This document shows positions 1 to 7,448 of a stretch of 64,000 nucleotides of DNA, one piece after another. Source of the DNA: Nitrososphaerota archaeon (GTDB taxonomy: Archaea > Thermoproteota > Nitrososphaeria > Nitrososphaerales > Nitrosopumilaceae). A program made the position numbers and the translations under genes. The stretch spans positions 1 through 64,000 of the forward strand of contig JAGWFT010000001.1 of the NCBI GenBank assembly GCA_028867755.1, given 5' to 3'. The notes beneath the pieces are model-generated. The model had not been told where the DNA came from. It worked only from the letters and a program-made list of their open reading frames with translations, and made no database searches. Position 1 is the stretch's first letter; each line of letters begins with the position of its first letter.

Positions 1-1
1 A

Positions 2-1372
2 TATACTGATCCGGAGGTTATTGAAGTAGATAGAAATGGAAACATAGTATGGTCATTTCACTTTTCAAATACACCGTATGTGAGTGATCCAAAGTATAAT
101 GATATTAGAGGAACTGACTGGGGATACTGGACACATACAAACGAAGCTCTTCGACTACCTGACGGTTCTACTTTGATAAGTCCAAGAAATTTCAATATGG
201 TCATAATAGTTGACAAGGATGGCAAAGTTCTCCAAACTTATGGAGATACTTGTTCAAACTGTAAGAATAATTCTACTCAGAACAATAGTTGTGGAGGTAC
301 TAGTGGCAGTGGTGGTATGAGTGGAGGAATTGGTGGCAGTGGTGGTATGAGTGGAGGGTTGAGTTGTGCAGGTATAAACACATTTGCTCAGGTAAGTCCA
401 AAGGTGAATTACTTTTCTGGACAACATAGTCCAATTCCTCTTCCAAATGGAAACTTACTATTTGGTGAGCCAGGGCCTGGAATAGCTGTTGAATTTAACA
501 CTACAACAGACAAAATAGTGTGGCAATGGCCACATGGTGGAAGGCATAGTGGAGTATGGATAAACATACGAGGTGTTGAAAGACTTCCAAATGGAAATAC
601 ACTTGTGTCTGATTCAAATGGCAAAATATTTGAGGTTACTAGAAAGGGAGATATTGTATGGGAGTTGGATTGTACCTGTTACAATCCTAATGGTAAACCA
701 GATCAGTGGCCATTCTTTCAAGCAGAACGAATAAGCTACATGCCTCCAACTTTCACCGTTAAGGATCCTAGCCAAGGTCAGGTTTACAGTGGGGATGTTC
801 CGTTCAACATCACAGAGGGATATGATGTCAGAAAAATTTCTTACAACATCATGGACAATTCAAACAATACGTGGATTGTCCAAAATCAAACGGCACTGGA
901 GAATACATTCAAAGACTCATTGGATCCTCCAACAAAAACATTAGGACCTAGTTCACTAACTCTATCAAGTGGCAGTTATACACTAAGACTGATAGCTAGC
1001 AGTACAGGTTTTGGGTACAAGGATTTTGTTGATCTGAAAAGAATCAACCATGTAACTGAAGACATACAGTTTACTGTAGGGCAATCAATGCAGCAAATAC
1101 CTTCTTGGATTAAGAACAATGCCAAATGGTGGTCAGAGGGTTCTATGGGGGATTCTGATTTTGCAAAAGGTATGCAGTATCTAGTTCAACAGGGAATAAT
1201 CACTGTGCCACCAACGACTCCGGCCTCTCCAAATCCATCTCAGGGCATACCTAGTTGGGTTAAGAACAATGCAAAATGGTGGGCTGAAGGACAAATTCAA
1301 GACTCTGAATTCATCAAAGGGATACAGTATCTAATTGAAAATGGTATTATCAATATACAGCCAAAATCCTAA
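2..1372 (+). CDS. exported beta-propeller (arylsulfotransferase-like) protein, 5'-truncated by window edge
   Basis: The frame is open from base 2 to the left edge, so the true start lies outside; the GTG at 80 is internal. About 457 residues are visible. Propeller-type strands recur, such as EVDRNGNIVWSF, LPDGSTLI, LPNGNTLVSDSNG and EVTRKGDIVWEL, which is the pattern of ASST-like propellers. A Gly/Ser/Met-rich insert with two near-identical 24-nt units (about 300-360) lies between two Cys-containing stretches and interrupts the propeller. A beta-sandwich-like segment follows (about 760-1080). The protein ends in two copies of a Trp-rich repeat (1097-1363; core WxKNNAKWW...GxQYL), also found on three other exported proteins in this window. 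A sulfotransferase reaction is not established, and a surface binding or scaffolding role is as likely. Confidence 0.85.
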   Translation, partial: YTDPEVIEVDRNGNIVWSFHFSNTPYVSDPKYNDIRGTDWGYWTHTNEALRLPDGSTLISPRNFNMVIIVDKDGKVLQTYGDTCSNCKNNSTQNNSCGGTSGSGGMSGGIGGSGGMSGGLSCAGINTFAQVSPKVNYFSGQHSPIPLPNGNLLFGEPGPGIAVEFNTTTDKIVWQWPHGGRHSGVWINIRGVERLPNGNTLVSDSNGKIFEVTRKGDIVWELDCTCYNPNGKPDQWPFFQAERISYMPPTFTVKDPSQGQVYSGDVPFNITEGYDVRKISYNIMDNSNNTWIVQNQTALENTFKDSLDPPTKTLGPSSLTLSSGSYTLRLIASSTGFGYKDFVDLKRINHVTEDIQFTVGQSMQQIPSWIKNNAKWWSEGSMGDSDFAKGMQYLVQQGIITVPPTTPASPNPSQGIPSWVKNNAKWWAEGQIQDSEFIKGIQYLIENGIINIQPKS

Positions 1373-1574
1373 CCGTTCAAGTCTACAGAAAGTAATTCTA
1401 AAAAATAAAAAATTAAGGAAAGGAGTTTTGCAGCTACTCCGGTAAGCTTACTGCCCATTTTGTGTCAATTTTCTCCAACAAAATCACAAATCCAAATCCT
1501 CGGGGGCACAAGAAACCCTCGGTCCATACACTTTTCAACAATTGCAAGCACAATAGGTGTGACATACAAAAAAC

Positions 1575-1583
1575 AATATACAT
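1575..1583 (+). promoter_or_regulatory. TATA box for the 1602 gene
   Basis: An AATATACAT element is centred about 24 bases before the ATG at 1602. That is the usual archaeal TATA-to-start distance and predicts a leaderless transcript. It supports the 1602 start over the overlapping frame. Confidence 0.45.
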
Positions 1584-1601
1584 CCACTATGAATAGTTAC
1601 A

Positions 1602-1973
1602 ATGATGAAAGTATTCGGTGGAAAAGCAGCAGCAGAAGACTACATGTCAAACCATACCTTGACCTTTTCAACACCAGAGTTGACCCTGATGAGATTTGCA
1701 TTCTGGCTCAGCGATATGATTCCAGATCCCAAAAATCCCGGACAGCAGATGCCAAGAATTATGGCGTTTGTTGAAGAAAAAGATTTTGCGCCAGTTGCCG
1801 TAATAGATGATGACAAGTTTGTTCCAACAGGTGCTGTCAAGACCATGAGCGGTGGACTATATGGAAGTGTAAATGCAGAGGCTGGCCCTGATTCAAAATT
1901 CTGTTCTGAATGCGGTACAAAACTTTCAGTAAATGCCAGATTCTGTACAGAATGTGGTGCAACACAAGAATAA
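1602..1973 (+). CDS. small protein with C-terminal zinc ribbon
   Basis: A 123-residue soluble protein. The first ~90 residues are a compact alpha/beta segment that I do not recognise. The tail carries two CxxC knuckles (FCSECG and FCTECG) that form a zinc ribbon of the kind common in archaeal regulators and adaptors. The next gene, on the opposite strand and convergent (gap of 4 bases), ends in a very similar ribbon, as does the protein at 4468. The start follows a well-placed TATA box. Function unknown; a protein- or nucleic-acid-binding adaptor is only an inference. Confidence 0.75.
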   Translation: MMKVFGGKAAAEDYMSNHTLTFSTPELTLMRFAFWLSDMIPDPKNPGQQMPRIMAFVEEKDFAPVAVIDDDKFVPTGAVKTMSGGLYGSVNAEAGPDSKFCSECGTKLSVNARFCTECGATQE

Positions 1974-1977
1974 TTTA

Positions 1978-2499
1978 CTAGACTTTATTTCCACATTTGG
2001 TGCAAAACTTGGCAGTTAATTTTAGTGGAGAACCACAAGAGCCACATGTTGGACCTGTTGTAGATTCTTTTGGTAACAAAGATGGATCTGGTGTAGGCAA
2101 CACTCCAGGTGTTGAAAAAGCCGATGCTGCAGATATTATAGAAGGAGGACGCCCTGCTCCCGGCAAGGTTGCAGCTGTAACTTGAGATGCTTGGCTTGAG
2201 AATCCCATTCCGCTTGGCATCGTACCGCCTTGTGATGCACCCAAGGCTTGCCCTCCAGCCATTTTGTCAAGTGCTTTTTTTAGCTCAAAAATTACTTTGA
2301 CTGAAAGAAACTCTAGAGCAGAATATGCAACTACATAATCTCCTAACTTTGCAAAGAATTCCTTGTCAGATAATTTTCCTTGCTTGTACGTGCCATTTGC
2401 ATCAAGAAATGACTCATAGTATCCTTGTGTATCGTTGAGTAAATTTTGCAGTTTATCAAATAATAGGGTAAGAGTGTCTACTTCTCCACCAAATGACAT
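1978..2499 (-). CDS. helical protein with C-terminal zinc ribbon
   Basis: A 173-residue protein. Residues 1-85 are strongly helical and charged, beginning MSFGGEVDTLTLLFDKLQ. A Gly/Ser/Pro-rich linker of about 60 residues follows, then a C-terminal zinc ribbon with CGSCG and FCTKCG knuckles. The ribbon is nearly the same as those of the 1602 and 4468 products. The architecture (helical head, flexible linker, ribbon) suggests an adaptor or tethering protein, but the head matches no family I can name. It lies upstream of thioredoxin on the far side and is transcribed separately. Confidence 0.75.
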   Translation of the reverse strand: MSFGGEVDTLTLLFDKLQNLLNDTQGYYESFLDANGTYKQGKLSDKEFFAKLGDYVVAYSALEFLSVKVIFELKKALDKMAGGQALGASQGGTMPSGMGFSSQASQVTAATLPGAGRPPSIISAASAFSTPGVLPTPDPSLLPKESTTGPTCGSCGSPLKLTAKFCTKCGNKV

Positions 2500-2567
2500 G
2501 TGGACTGTTTGCTCTGACCGATATTAATTATTTTAGATCGAAAAAAGATGTAGATGAGGTTTTGTTT

Positions 2568-2900
2568 CTAGACTTTTTCAAGAGCCTTGTCTATCATTGT
2601 CTTATAAGACGACTTTGACGCGGCTCCCACCTGCTGTGCAACAATCTGGCCTTTGTTAAAAAGAGCCAGTGTCGGTATGCTAAATACGTTGTACTTTGAT
2701 GCAAGCTCATTGCTCTCGTCAACGTTTACCTTGACAAAGTTGACCTTTCCTGCATATTCGCCTGCAAGTTCTTCAACGACAGGGCCGACCATCCTGCATG
2801 GACCACACCATTCAGCCCAAAAATCTACAAACACTGGAACCTGAGAATGCATTACCTCTGTTTCCCAGTTTTTTTCGTTAACAGGTTTTGCTTTATCCAT
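2568..2900 (-). CDS. trxA: thioredoxin
   Basis: A 110-residue classical thioredoxin with the active-site WCGPC at residues 31-35. The cis-Pro segment FSIPTL and the full thioredoxin fold length are present. It reduces protein disulfides in the cytoplasm and would be re-reduced by a thioredoxin reductase not present in this window. No signal peptide is visible. A TATA-like AATATATTTA lies about 35 bases before the ATG. The zinc-ribbon gene downstream on the same strand starts about 70 bases after its stop, and the helicase is upstream. Confidence 0.95.
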   Translation of the reverse strand: MDKAKPVNEKNWETEVMHSQVPVFVDFWAEWCGPCRMVGPVVEELAGEYAGKVNFVKVNVDESNELASKYNVFSIPTLALFNKGQIVAQQVGAASKSSYKTMIDKALEKV

Positions 2901-2942
2901 ACTTTATTAAAAGATAGTATCCCTAAATATATTGAACGATTT

Positions 2943-4241
2943 TTACCAGCGACTTCTTAGGCCGTAATAGTTTCTATCGCCATATCTTCGCCTTCCATCA
3001 TTTCTTCCATCATCTCTTCCTTCACGTCTTCCACCACCATATCTTCTTCCTCGGTTCTCATATCTGCCGCCTCCATAACCTCTCCTTTGGTGTACTTCTC
3101 TTTTCAATGGATCAGGGATCTTTACCTCAATCCCAAGCTCTTTGTTTAGATCTCTCATGGTAACTTTGGTTTGCCTTGAGATTGCTTGGAAATCTCCAAT
3201 TGATGAATATGACACTAGCGTAATGGCCCTGCCCTTTGCACCTGCTCTTGCTGTTCTTCCTATCCTGTGGAAATATACCAAGTCATGACTTGGCACGTCA
3301 TAGTTTACAACTAATGCAACCTCTGGGACATCAATTCCTCTTGCTGCAACATCGGTTGCTACAAGAATGTCTGCTTTTCCTTTTCGGAACATGTACATGG
3401 CTTTGTCTCTCCTAAATTGTGACATGTCTCCCTGAATTGACACTACATTGAATTTGGATTTTTCAAGATCATGTGCTACTCGTCTTGTTCTTTCCTTAGT
3501 AGAACAAAATACAATGGTTTGGCCTGTCGTATTTTCTTTGATGAACTTTAAGAGAAAATCCAATTTCTCTCTGTCTCGTATTACTAAAAAGGCCTGCTCA
3601 ATTCCCTCACCGCTGAGGTCATCAGAATCAATGAAGATCTTCTGTGGGTTTCGCATGTATTTTTCTGCTAGCATAAGTATCTCTGGAGGCATTGTTGCAG
3701 AAAACAATGCAGTCAGATGCTCCTTTGGAACAAGATCCAAGATGAATCGTATATCATCAATAAAGCCCATGTCAAGCATGGTATCAGCTTCATCAAGCAC
3801 TACATACTTGACATTTTTTAGCTTGACTGAGCCTCGTTTTATGTGGTCGATTAGTCTACCTGGTGTTGCGACTACAATCTCGACCCCTCTTTCTAGTTCA
3901 TTGAACTGTACGTTGATGCTTTGTCCACCATAAATTGTAACATATCTTATACTGGAATGTTTTGAGAATCTTTGAATCTCACCTGTTATCTGAACTGCTA
4001 GCTCTCTTGTTGGTGCAAGTATCAGTGCTTGTATTCCACCCCTTGGTACAATTGTTTGTATAATTGGTAACGAAAAGGCCGCAGTCTTTCCGGTTCCAGT
4101 GTGTGCTTGTCCTATGACATCTTGGCCTGACAGCAACACCGGTATTGAAGCTGCCTGAATTGGAAATGCTTCATTGAATTGTATCTCACTTAGCGCTGTT
4201 AGTATTGGATTCTTTATCCCTAGTTCTTCAAATTTTGTCAA
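2943..4241 (-). CDS. DEAD-box RNA helicase
   Basis: A 432-residue ATP-dependent RNA helicase. Motifs in order: Q motif near FPIQ (27-30), Walker A AHTGTGKT (46-53), PTREL (77-81), TPGR (126-129), DEAD (150-153), SAT (181-183), and the late HRIGRTAR motif in the second RecA domain. After the helicase core, the last ~50 residues are an Arg/Gly/Tyr-rich tail (repeated RRYGGGR and RRYGDR elements), typical of RNA-binding extensions. Likely roles are ribosome assembly or mRNA unwinding, as in CshA/DeaD-type proteins. It diverges from the PRC-barrel gene across a 226-base intergenic region. Confidence 0.95.
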   Translation of the reverse strand: MTKFEELGIKNPILTALSEIQFNEAFPIQAASIPVLLSGQDVIGQAHTGTGKTAAFSLPIIQTIVPRGGIQALILAPTRELAVQITGEIQRFSKHSSIRYVTIYGGQSINVQFNELERGVEIVVATPGRLIDHIKRGSVKLKNVKYVVLDEADTMLDMGFIDDIRFILDLVPKEHLTALFSATMPPEILMLAEKYMRNPQKIFIDSDDLSGEGIEQAFLVIRDREKLDFLLKFIKENTTGQTIVFCSTKERTRRVAHDLEKSKFNVVSIQGDMSQFRRDKAMYMFRKGKADILVATDVAARGIDVPEVALVVNYDVPSHDLVYFHRIGRTARAGAKGRAITLVSYSSIGDFQAISRQTKVTMRDLNKELGIEVKIPDPLKREVHQRRGYGGGRYENRGRRYGGGRREGRDDGRNDGRRRYGDRNYYGLRSRW

Positions 4242-4437
4242 GTTTAATCATCATCTTTTTTTATTGAAATGACAGAGAAGTGTTGTTATTAATTTCCGTC
4301 ATTATTTTTGTTTAACTTTCCAATCTGGCTCTATTAACTCTTTCCAAATTATTGAAAAAAATCGCATTATTTTTTAAAATTGTACAATCTGTATGGTCAT
4401 TGGTATGAGAGATTTGGTCAACCAACGCGACATACAT

Positions 4438-4445
4438 ACTTAAAT
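4438..4445 (+). promoter_or_regulatory. TATA box for the 4468 gene
   Basis: ACTTAAAT is centred 26 bases before the ATG at 4468, so transcription should start at or next to the start codon (leaderless). This favours 4468 over the internal ATG at 4519. Confidence 0.5.
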
Positions 4446-4467
4446 GAGTTTTAGATAGACTAGAGTT

Positions 4468-5187
4468 ATGAGCAGTGAATTTCGCCTAAAAAAGCTCAGA
4501 GGATCTGGCGGATACATCATGGCAAACGTCAACGATGACCAACAAAGAAAAGGAAATCTTGGTGGGCCAGATCTATTTTTGGCACCTGTTGGTAGGCTTG
4601 ATTCTGAAAAGATTACAAAATATTATTGCAACACCTGTGAAAAAGAGTACGAAGGCAGTCCCAAGGTGGATTATGAAACGCCAAATGAAACAGTTGCAGA
4701 AAACTTGGTTCTTTTGGAGAAGGGGCAATACATTTGCATCACCTGTGGGTCAGTTCTTGCTGAATACAGAAACTTTAGCAAACCAGACGAAAAGGCAGAT
4801 GTCGGTGCTGCAAAACCAGAGATAGCATCACAAGACATGTACTTACCATCAGCAGGCTCTGTTCCGCAACAATCACTTCAATCATCAGGCACATCAGGAG
4901 TAAAATCATTTAATTCGATTACAGGACTTTCAGTGTATGATTCTGAGGCAAGAAGAGTTGGTGTTGTAAAGGAGATTGGTGTTCAACCAGGGCAATCAGG
5001 TATAGTTCTTGTTGTGACAAAAAATGACGGTTCAAATGTAACGATAAGATGGGACGAGGTTAGAAAGATAGGCGAGATTGTTCTTCTTGGAGGAGAGCTG
5101 ACAAATGATGCATTCAAGTGCAGCAAGTGTGGAAATTCTAATACTTCTGGCTCAAAATTCTGTGAAAGTTGTGGCAATAAGCTATAA
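4468..5187 (+). CDS. PRC-barrel protein flanked by two zinc-binding modules
   Basis: 239 residues. An N-terminal Cys cluster (CNTCEKEY near residue 53 and CITCGS near residue 91) is followed by a disordered linker. A PRC-barrel-like domain comes next, about residues 150-210 (ITGLSVYDSEARRVGVV ... IRWDEVRKIGE). A C-terminal zinc ribbon (CSKCG and FCESCG) ends the protein. PRC barrels occur in archaeal RNA-processing and division-related proteins. The ribbon is nearly identical to those of the 1602 and 1978 products. Signal peptidase follows 56 bases downstream on the same strand. Function is inferred only as an adaptor. Confidence 0.8.
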   Translation: MSSEFRLKKLRGSGGYIMANVNDDQQRKGNLGGPDLFLAPVGRLDSEKITKYYCNTCEKEYEGSPKVDYETPNETVAENLVLLEKGQYICITCGSVLAEYRNFSKPDEKADVGAAKPEIASQDMYLPSAGSVPQQSLQSSGTSGVKSFNSITGLSVYDSEARRVGVVKEIGVQPGQSGIVLVVTKNDGSNVTIRWDEVRKIGEIVLLGGELTNDAFKCSKCGNSNTSGSKFCESCGNKL

Positions 5188-5243
5188 GTAGAAATACATT
5201 GTTAAGCAAGATTTATCTTACGAGTTTAAAGGACAAAATATAA

Positions 5244-5879
5244 TTGAAAAAACGTGCTGCATCGAGTTTTGCAAAAGATATCATAATTGTTGTCATCGGT
5301 ATTGCAGTAATATGGGTAGGATTGAGAGTAACATTTGGCACTGAAAATCCGTTTTATGTTGTATCAAGTGGAAGCATGGTGCCAAACCTAAACGTGTTTG
5401 ATGTAATAGTTGTCAACGGAAACCTTCCTTATGAGCAGCTCAAGGTAGGAGACATTATTGTTTTCAATAGACCTGTTACACATGATAAGGTAATAGTTCA
5501 TCGAGTGGCAGAGATACTTAGTCAAGATCCTCGTATAATCAGGACAAAAGGAGATGCAAACCCTGGCTCCATACCTGGAACTGACTTTCCAATATCAAAG
5601 GTAGACTATATTGGAAAAGTGGTTTATGTCATACCGCAGATAGGATATGTTACTAGAATTCTTACGCCTCCAATCAATTATATCATAATAGCAGTAATAG
5701 TTGGAGTCATGATTGTAAAACAATTTGGCAAATCAAAACCTGAAACAAGTGGAACTTCTTTTAACGACAATCCCCCAAGCTCTGAGACTCCAAGTACATT
5801 AGACAAGATTGAAACCCAGACAGATAATGAGTACACTAAAGCTCATGATTCAGACAAGGAACCAGAAAAGAAAGAATAA
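5244..5879 (+). CDS. signal peptidase I (archaeal SEC11 type)
   Basis: 211 residues. An N-terminal membrane helix (12-28) precedes the catalytic box with Ser44 in SSGSMVPNL. The general-base His86 lies in VIVHRVAE, and the archaeal or eukaryotic Ser/His arrangement replaces the bacterial Ser/Lys pair. The conserved GDANPGSIPGTDF and GKVVYVIPQIGY segments follow. A second hydrophobic helix (about 153-169) anchors the C-terminus, and an acidic, Ser-rich tail faces the other side. The start is TTG. This enzyme would remove the signal peptides of the many exported proteins encoded in this window. Confidence 0.93.
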   Translation: MKKRAASSFAKDIIIVVIGIAVIWVGLRVTFGTENPFYVVSSGSMVPNLNVFDVIVVNGNLPYEQLKVGDIIVFNRPVTHDKVIVHRVAEILSQDPRIIRTKGDANPGSIPGTDFPISKVDYIGKVVYVIPQIGYVTRILTPPINYIIIAVIVGVMIVKQFGKSKPETSGTSFNDNPPSSETPSTLDKIETQTDNEYTKAHDSDKEPEKKE

Positions 5880-5886
5880 TTTTCGT

Positions 5887-7395
5887 TTATTTTGCAGTGC
5901 TTATCTTAAACACTCTTTGGAAATAATCTGATTGTTCTGGGGAAGGCTCAACATCCTCTTTTACATTTGCCAAGTTCTTGGCAAGTTGTTTTTTGTATTC
6001 AAGTTGCATCTGTCTTGCAATCTGGATTCTTTGTGCTTGTGGCGAGCCTGCTCCATGCATCGATTCTGTTAGGTATCCTACGGCGTTTCTTCCAAGAGTC
6101 ATGTTCTCTATCAATCTCAAGATTCGCATCCTATTTTCAACGTCTACGCCCTTACGTCCTTTTAGATATTTTTTCAGTATTGGACCTGTCTCGGGATTTC
6201 TAAAGTCTTTTTCAGACGGGAGTGTAACCATAAGACCACCTGCTATATCCTGTGCGAGTCTTCCTATCTCATATGGGAATCTTGTGACATTGTGCTTGCA
6301 TACGTTTGCCAGCATGTCGTCATTTAACCAGTTGCCAGACTTTGTGCGATGTGCTTGGTATGATGACGATATACCAGCTGCGTATATTGTCTCGTTTAGA
6401 TGAGTCATCTCTACAAGTTTGTCTCTAATGTGAGATACATTTGGAATTCCGTTATAATCAGCAATTGCTGCAGATGCTCCAATCAGTACATCTCCAAGAC
6501 CTGTCTTGCAGACATAGCTTCGTCTATGATAACAAGTAAATCTCTCAACTAGCATTGATGCAAACTCATACTCGCCATTCATAAAGACATGTTCCCATGG
6601 AACAAAGACATTATCAAAAATTATCATTGCTTCCTGACCAGCAAATTTGGAGTTGCCAGAGTCAAGATCGCCTTCTTCCATACTTCGCGTATCACATGAC
6701 TGTCTGCCGTAGATGTATGTTATTCCCGGTGCATCTGCTTGCACTGCACCAACTACTGCATAGTCACGGTCATTTTCCTGCAACCTCATTGTTGGCATGA
6801 ATACTATCCAGTGTGAATTGATACAGCCAGTCTGGTGGGCTTTGGCACCTTTAACAATAATTCCTTTGTCATTTTTTTCAACTATATGCAAAAAGACATC
6901 TGGGTCTTCTTGTTCATATGGTGCCTTACTCCTGTCTCCTTTTGGATCAGTCATGGCACCCCCAATTACAAAATTTTCTTTTTGAATCATCTTGATGAAA
7001 TCTACCAGTCTCTTGTGATAATCTGTTTTATGCTTCTCATCAATTTCAAAAGTAACAGAATAAAGCGAGTTCATTGCGTCCATTCCAACACACCTTTGGA
7101 AACAGGTGCCTGTTAGTTGCCCAAGTTTTCGTTGCATCTTGTTTTGGTTTACGAGATCTTCTGGGCTCTCCACAATATGCAGGAATCTGTTTACTTGCTG
7201 TCCGCTAAGGGATGATTTTACACTGCCAAGATCTCCTTCATGTACTGCCAAGTCAAAAGTCTCTGCAACTGCATTAATCGACGGACGAATCATTGGGTGA
7301 TCTACAGGCTCTTTTACAAGTTCTCCAAAAAGGTAAACCTTCATCTTTCTACCCCTAAGACTTTGTATATATTCAGCACCCGTCTTAATTGGCAT
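5887..7395 (-). CDS. abfD: 4-hydroxybutyryl-CoA dehydratase
   Basis: A 502-residue radical flavoenzyme with a [4Fe-4S] cluster that converts 4-hydroxybutyryl-CoA to crotonyl-CoA. This is the diagnostic step of the 3-hydroxypropionate/4-hydroxybutyrate CO2-fixation cycle of ammonia-oxidising archaea. Cluster ligands are visible: Cys98 and Cys102 in TCFQRCVG, then the downstream His and Cys in CYHRRSYVCKTG. Length and sequence fit the family throughout. It lies 53 bases downstream of the acyl-CoA ligase of the preceding step. It also has its own TATA-like element (ATATTTATAT, about 7420-7430), so it may be transcribed both with and without the ligase. It is oxygen-exposed in these aerobes. Confidence 0.96.
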   Translation of the reverse strand: MPIKTGAEYIQSLRGRKMKVYLFGELVKEPVDHPMIRPSINAVAETFDLAVHEGDLGSVKSSLSGQQVNRFLHIVESPEDLVNQNKMQRKLGQLTGTCFQRCVGMDAMNSLYSVTFEIDEKHKTDYHKRLVDFIKMIQKENFVIGGAMTDPKGDRSKAPYEQEDPDVFLHIVEKNDKGIIVKGAKAHQTGCINSHWIVFMPTMRLQENDRDYAVVGAVQADAPGITYIYGRQSCDTRSMEEGDLDSGNSKFAGQEAMIIFDNVFVPWEHVFMNGEYEFASMLVERFTCYHRRSYVCKTGLGDVLIGASAAIADYNGIPNVSHIRDKLVEMTHLNETIYAAGISSSYQAHRTKSGNWLNDDMLANVCKHNVTRFPYEIGRLAQDIAGGLMVTLPSEKDFRNPETGPILKKYLKGRKGVDVENRMRILRLIENMTLGRNAVGYLTESMHGAGSPQAQRIQIARQMQLEYKKQLAKNLANVKEDVEPSPEQSDYFQRVFKISTAK

Positions 7396-7448
7396 GTCAG
7401 CTATACCCTCTCAAAGTAATATAAATATTATAATAAAGGTACTCGGTC

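Noticed and set aside
300-360. Short tandem repeat as a possible CRISPR or mobile sequence
   Set aside because: Two 24-nt units encoding Gly/Ser/Met inside the propeller gene; coding repeat only, with no spacers.
1460-1774. 104-residue plus-strand frame
   Set aside because: Overlaps the better supported 1602 gene in another frame; low-complexity, no motif, and its start has no promoter.
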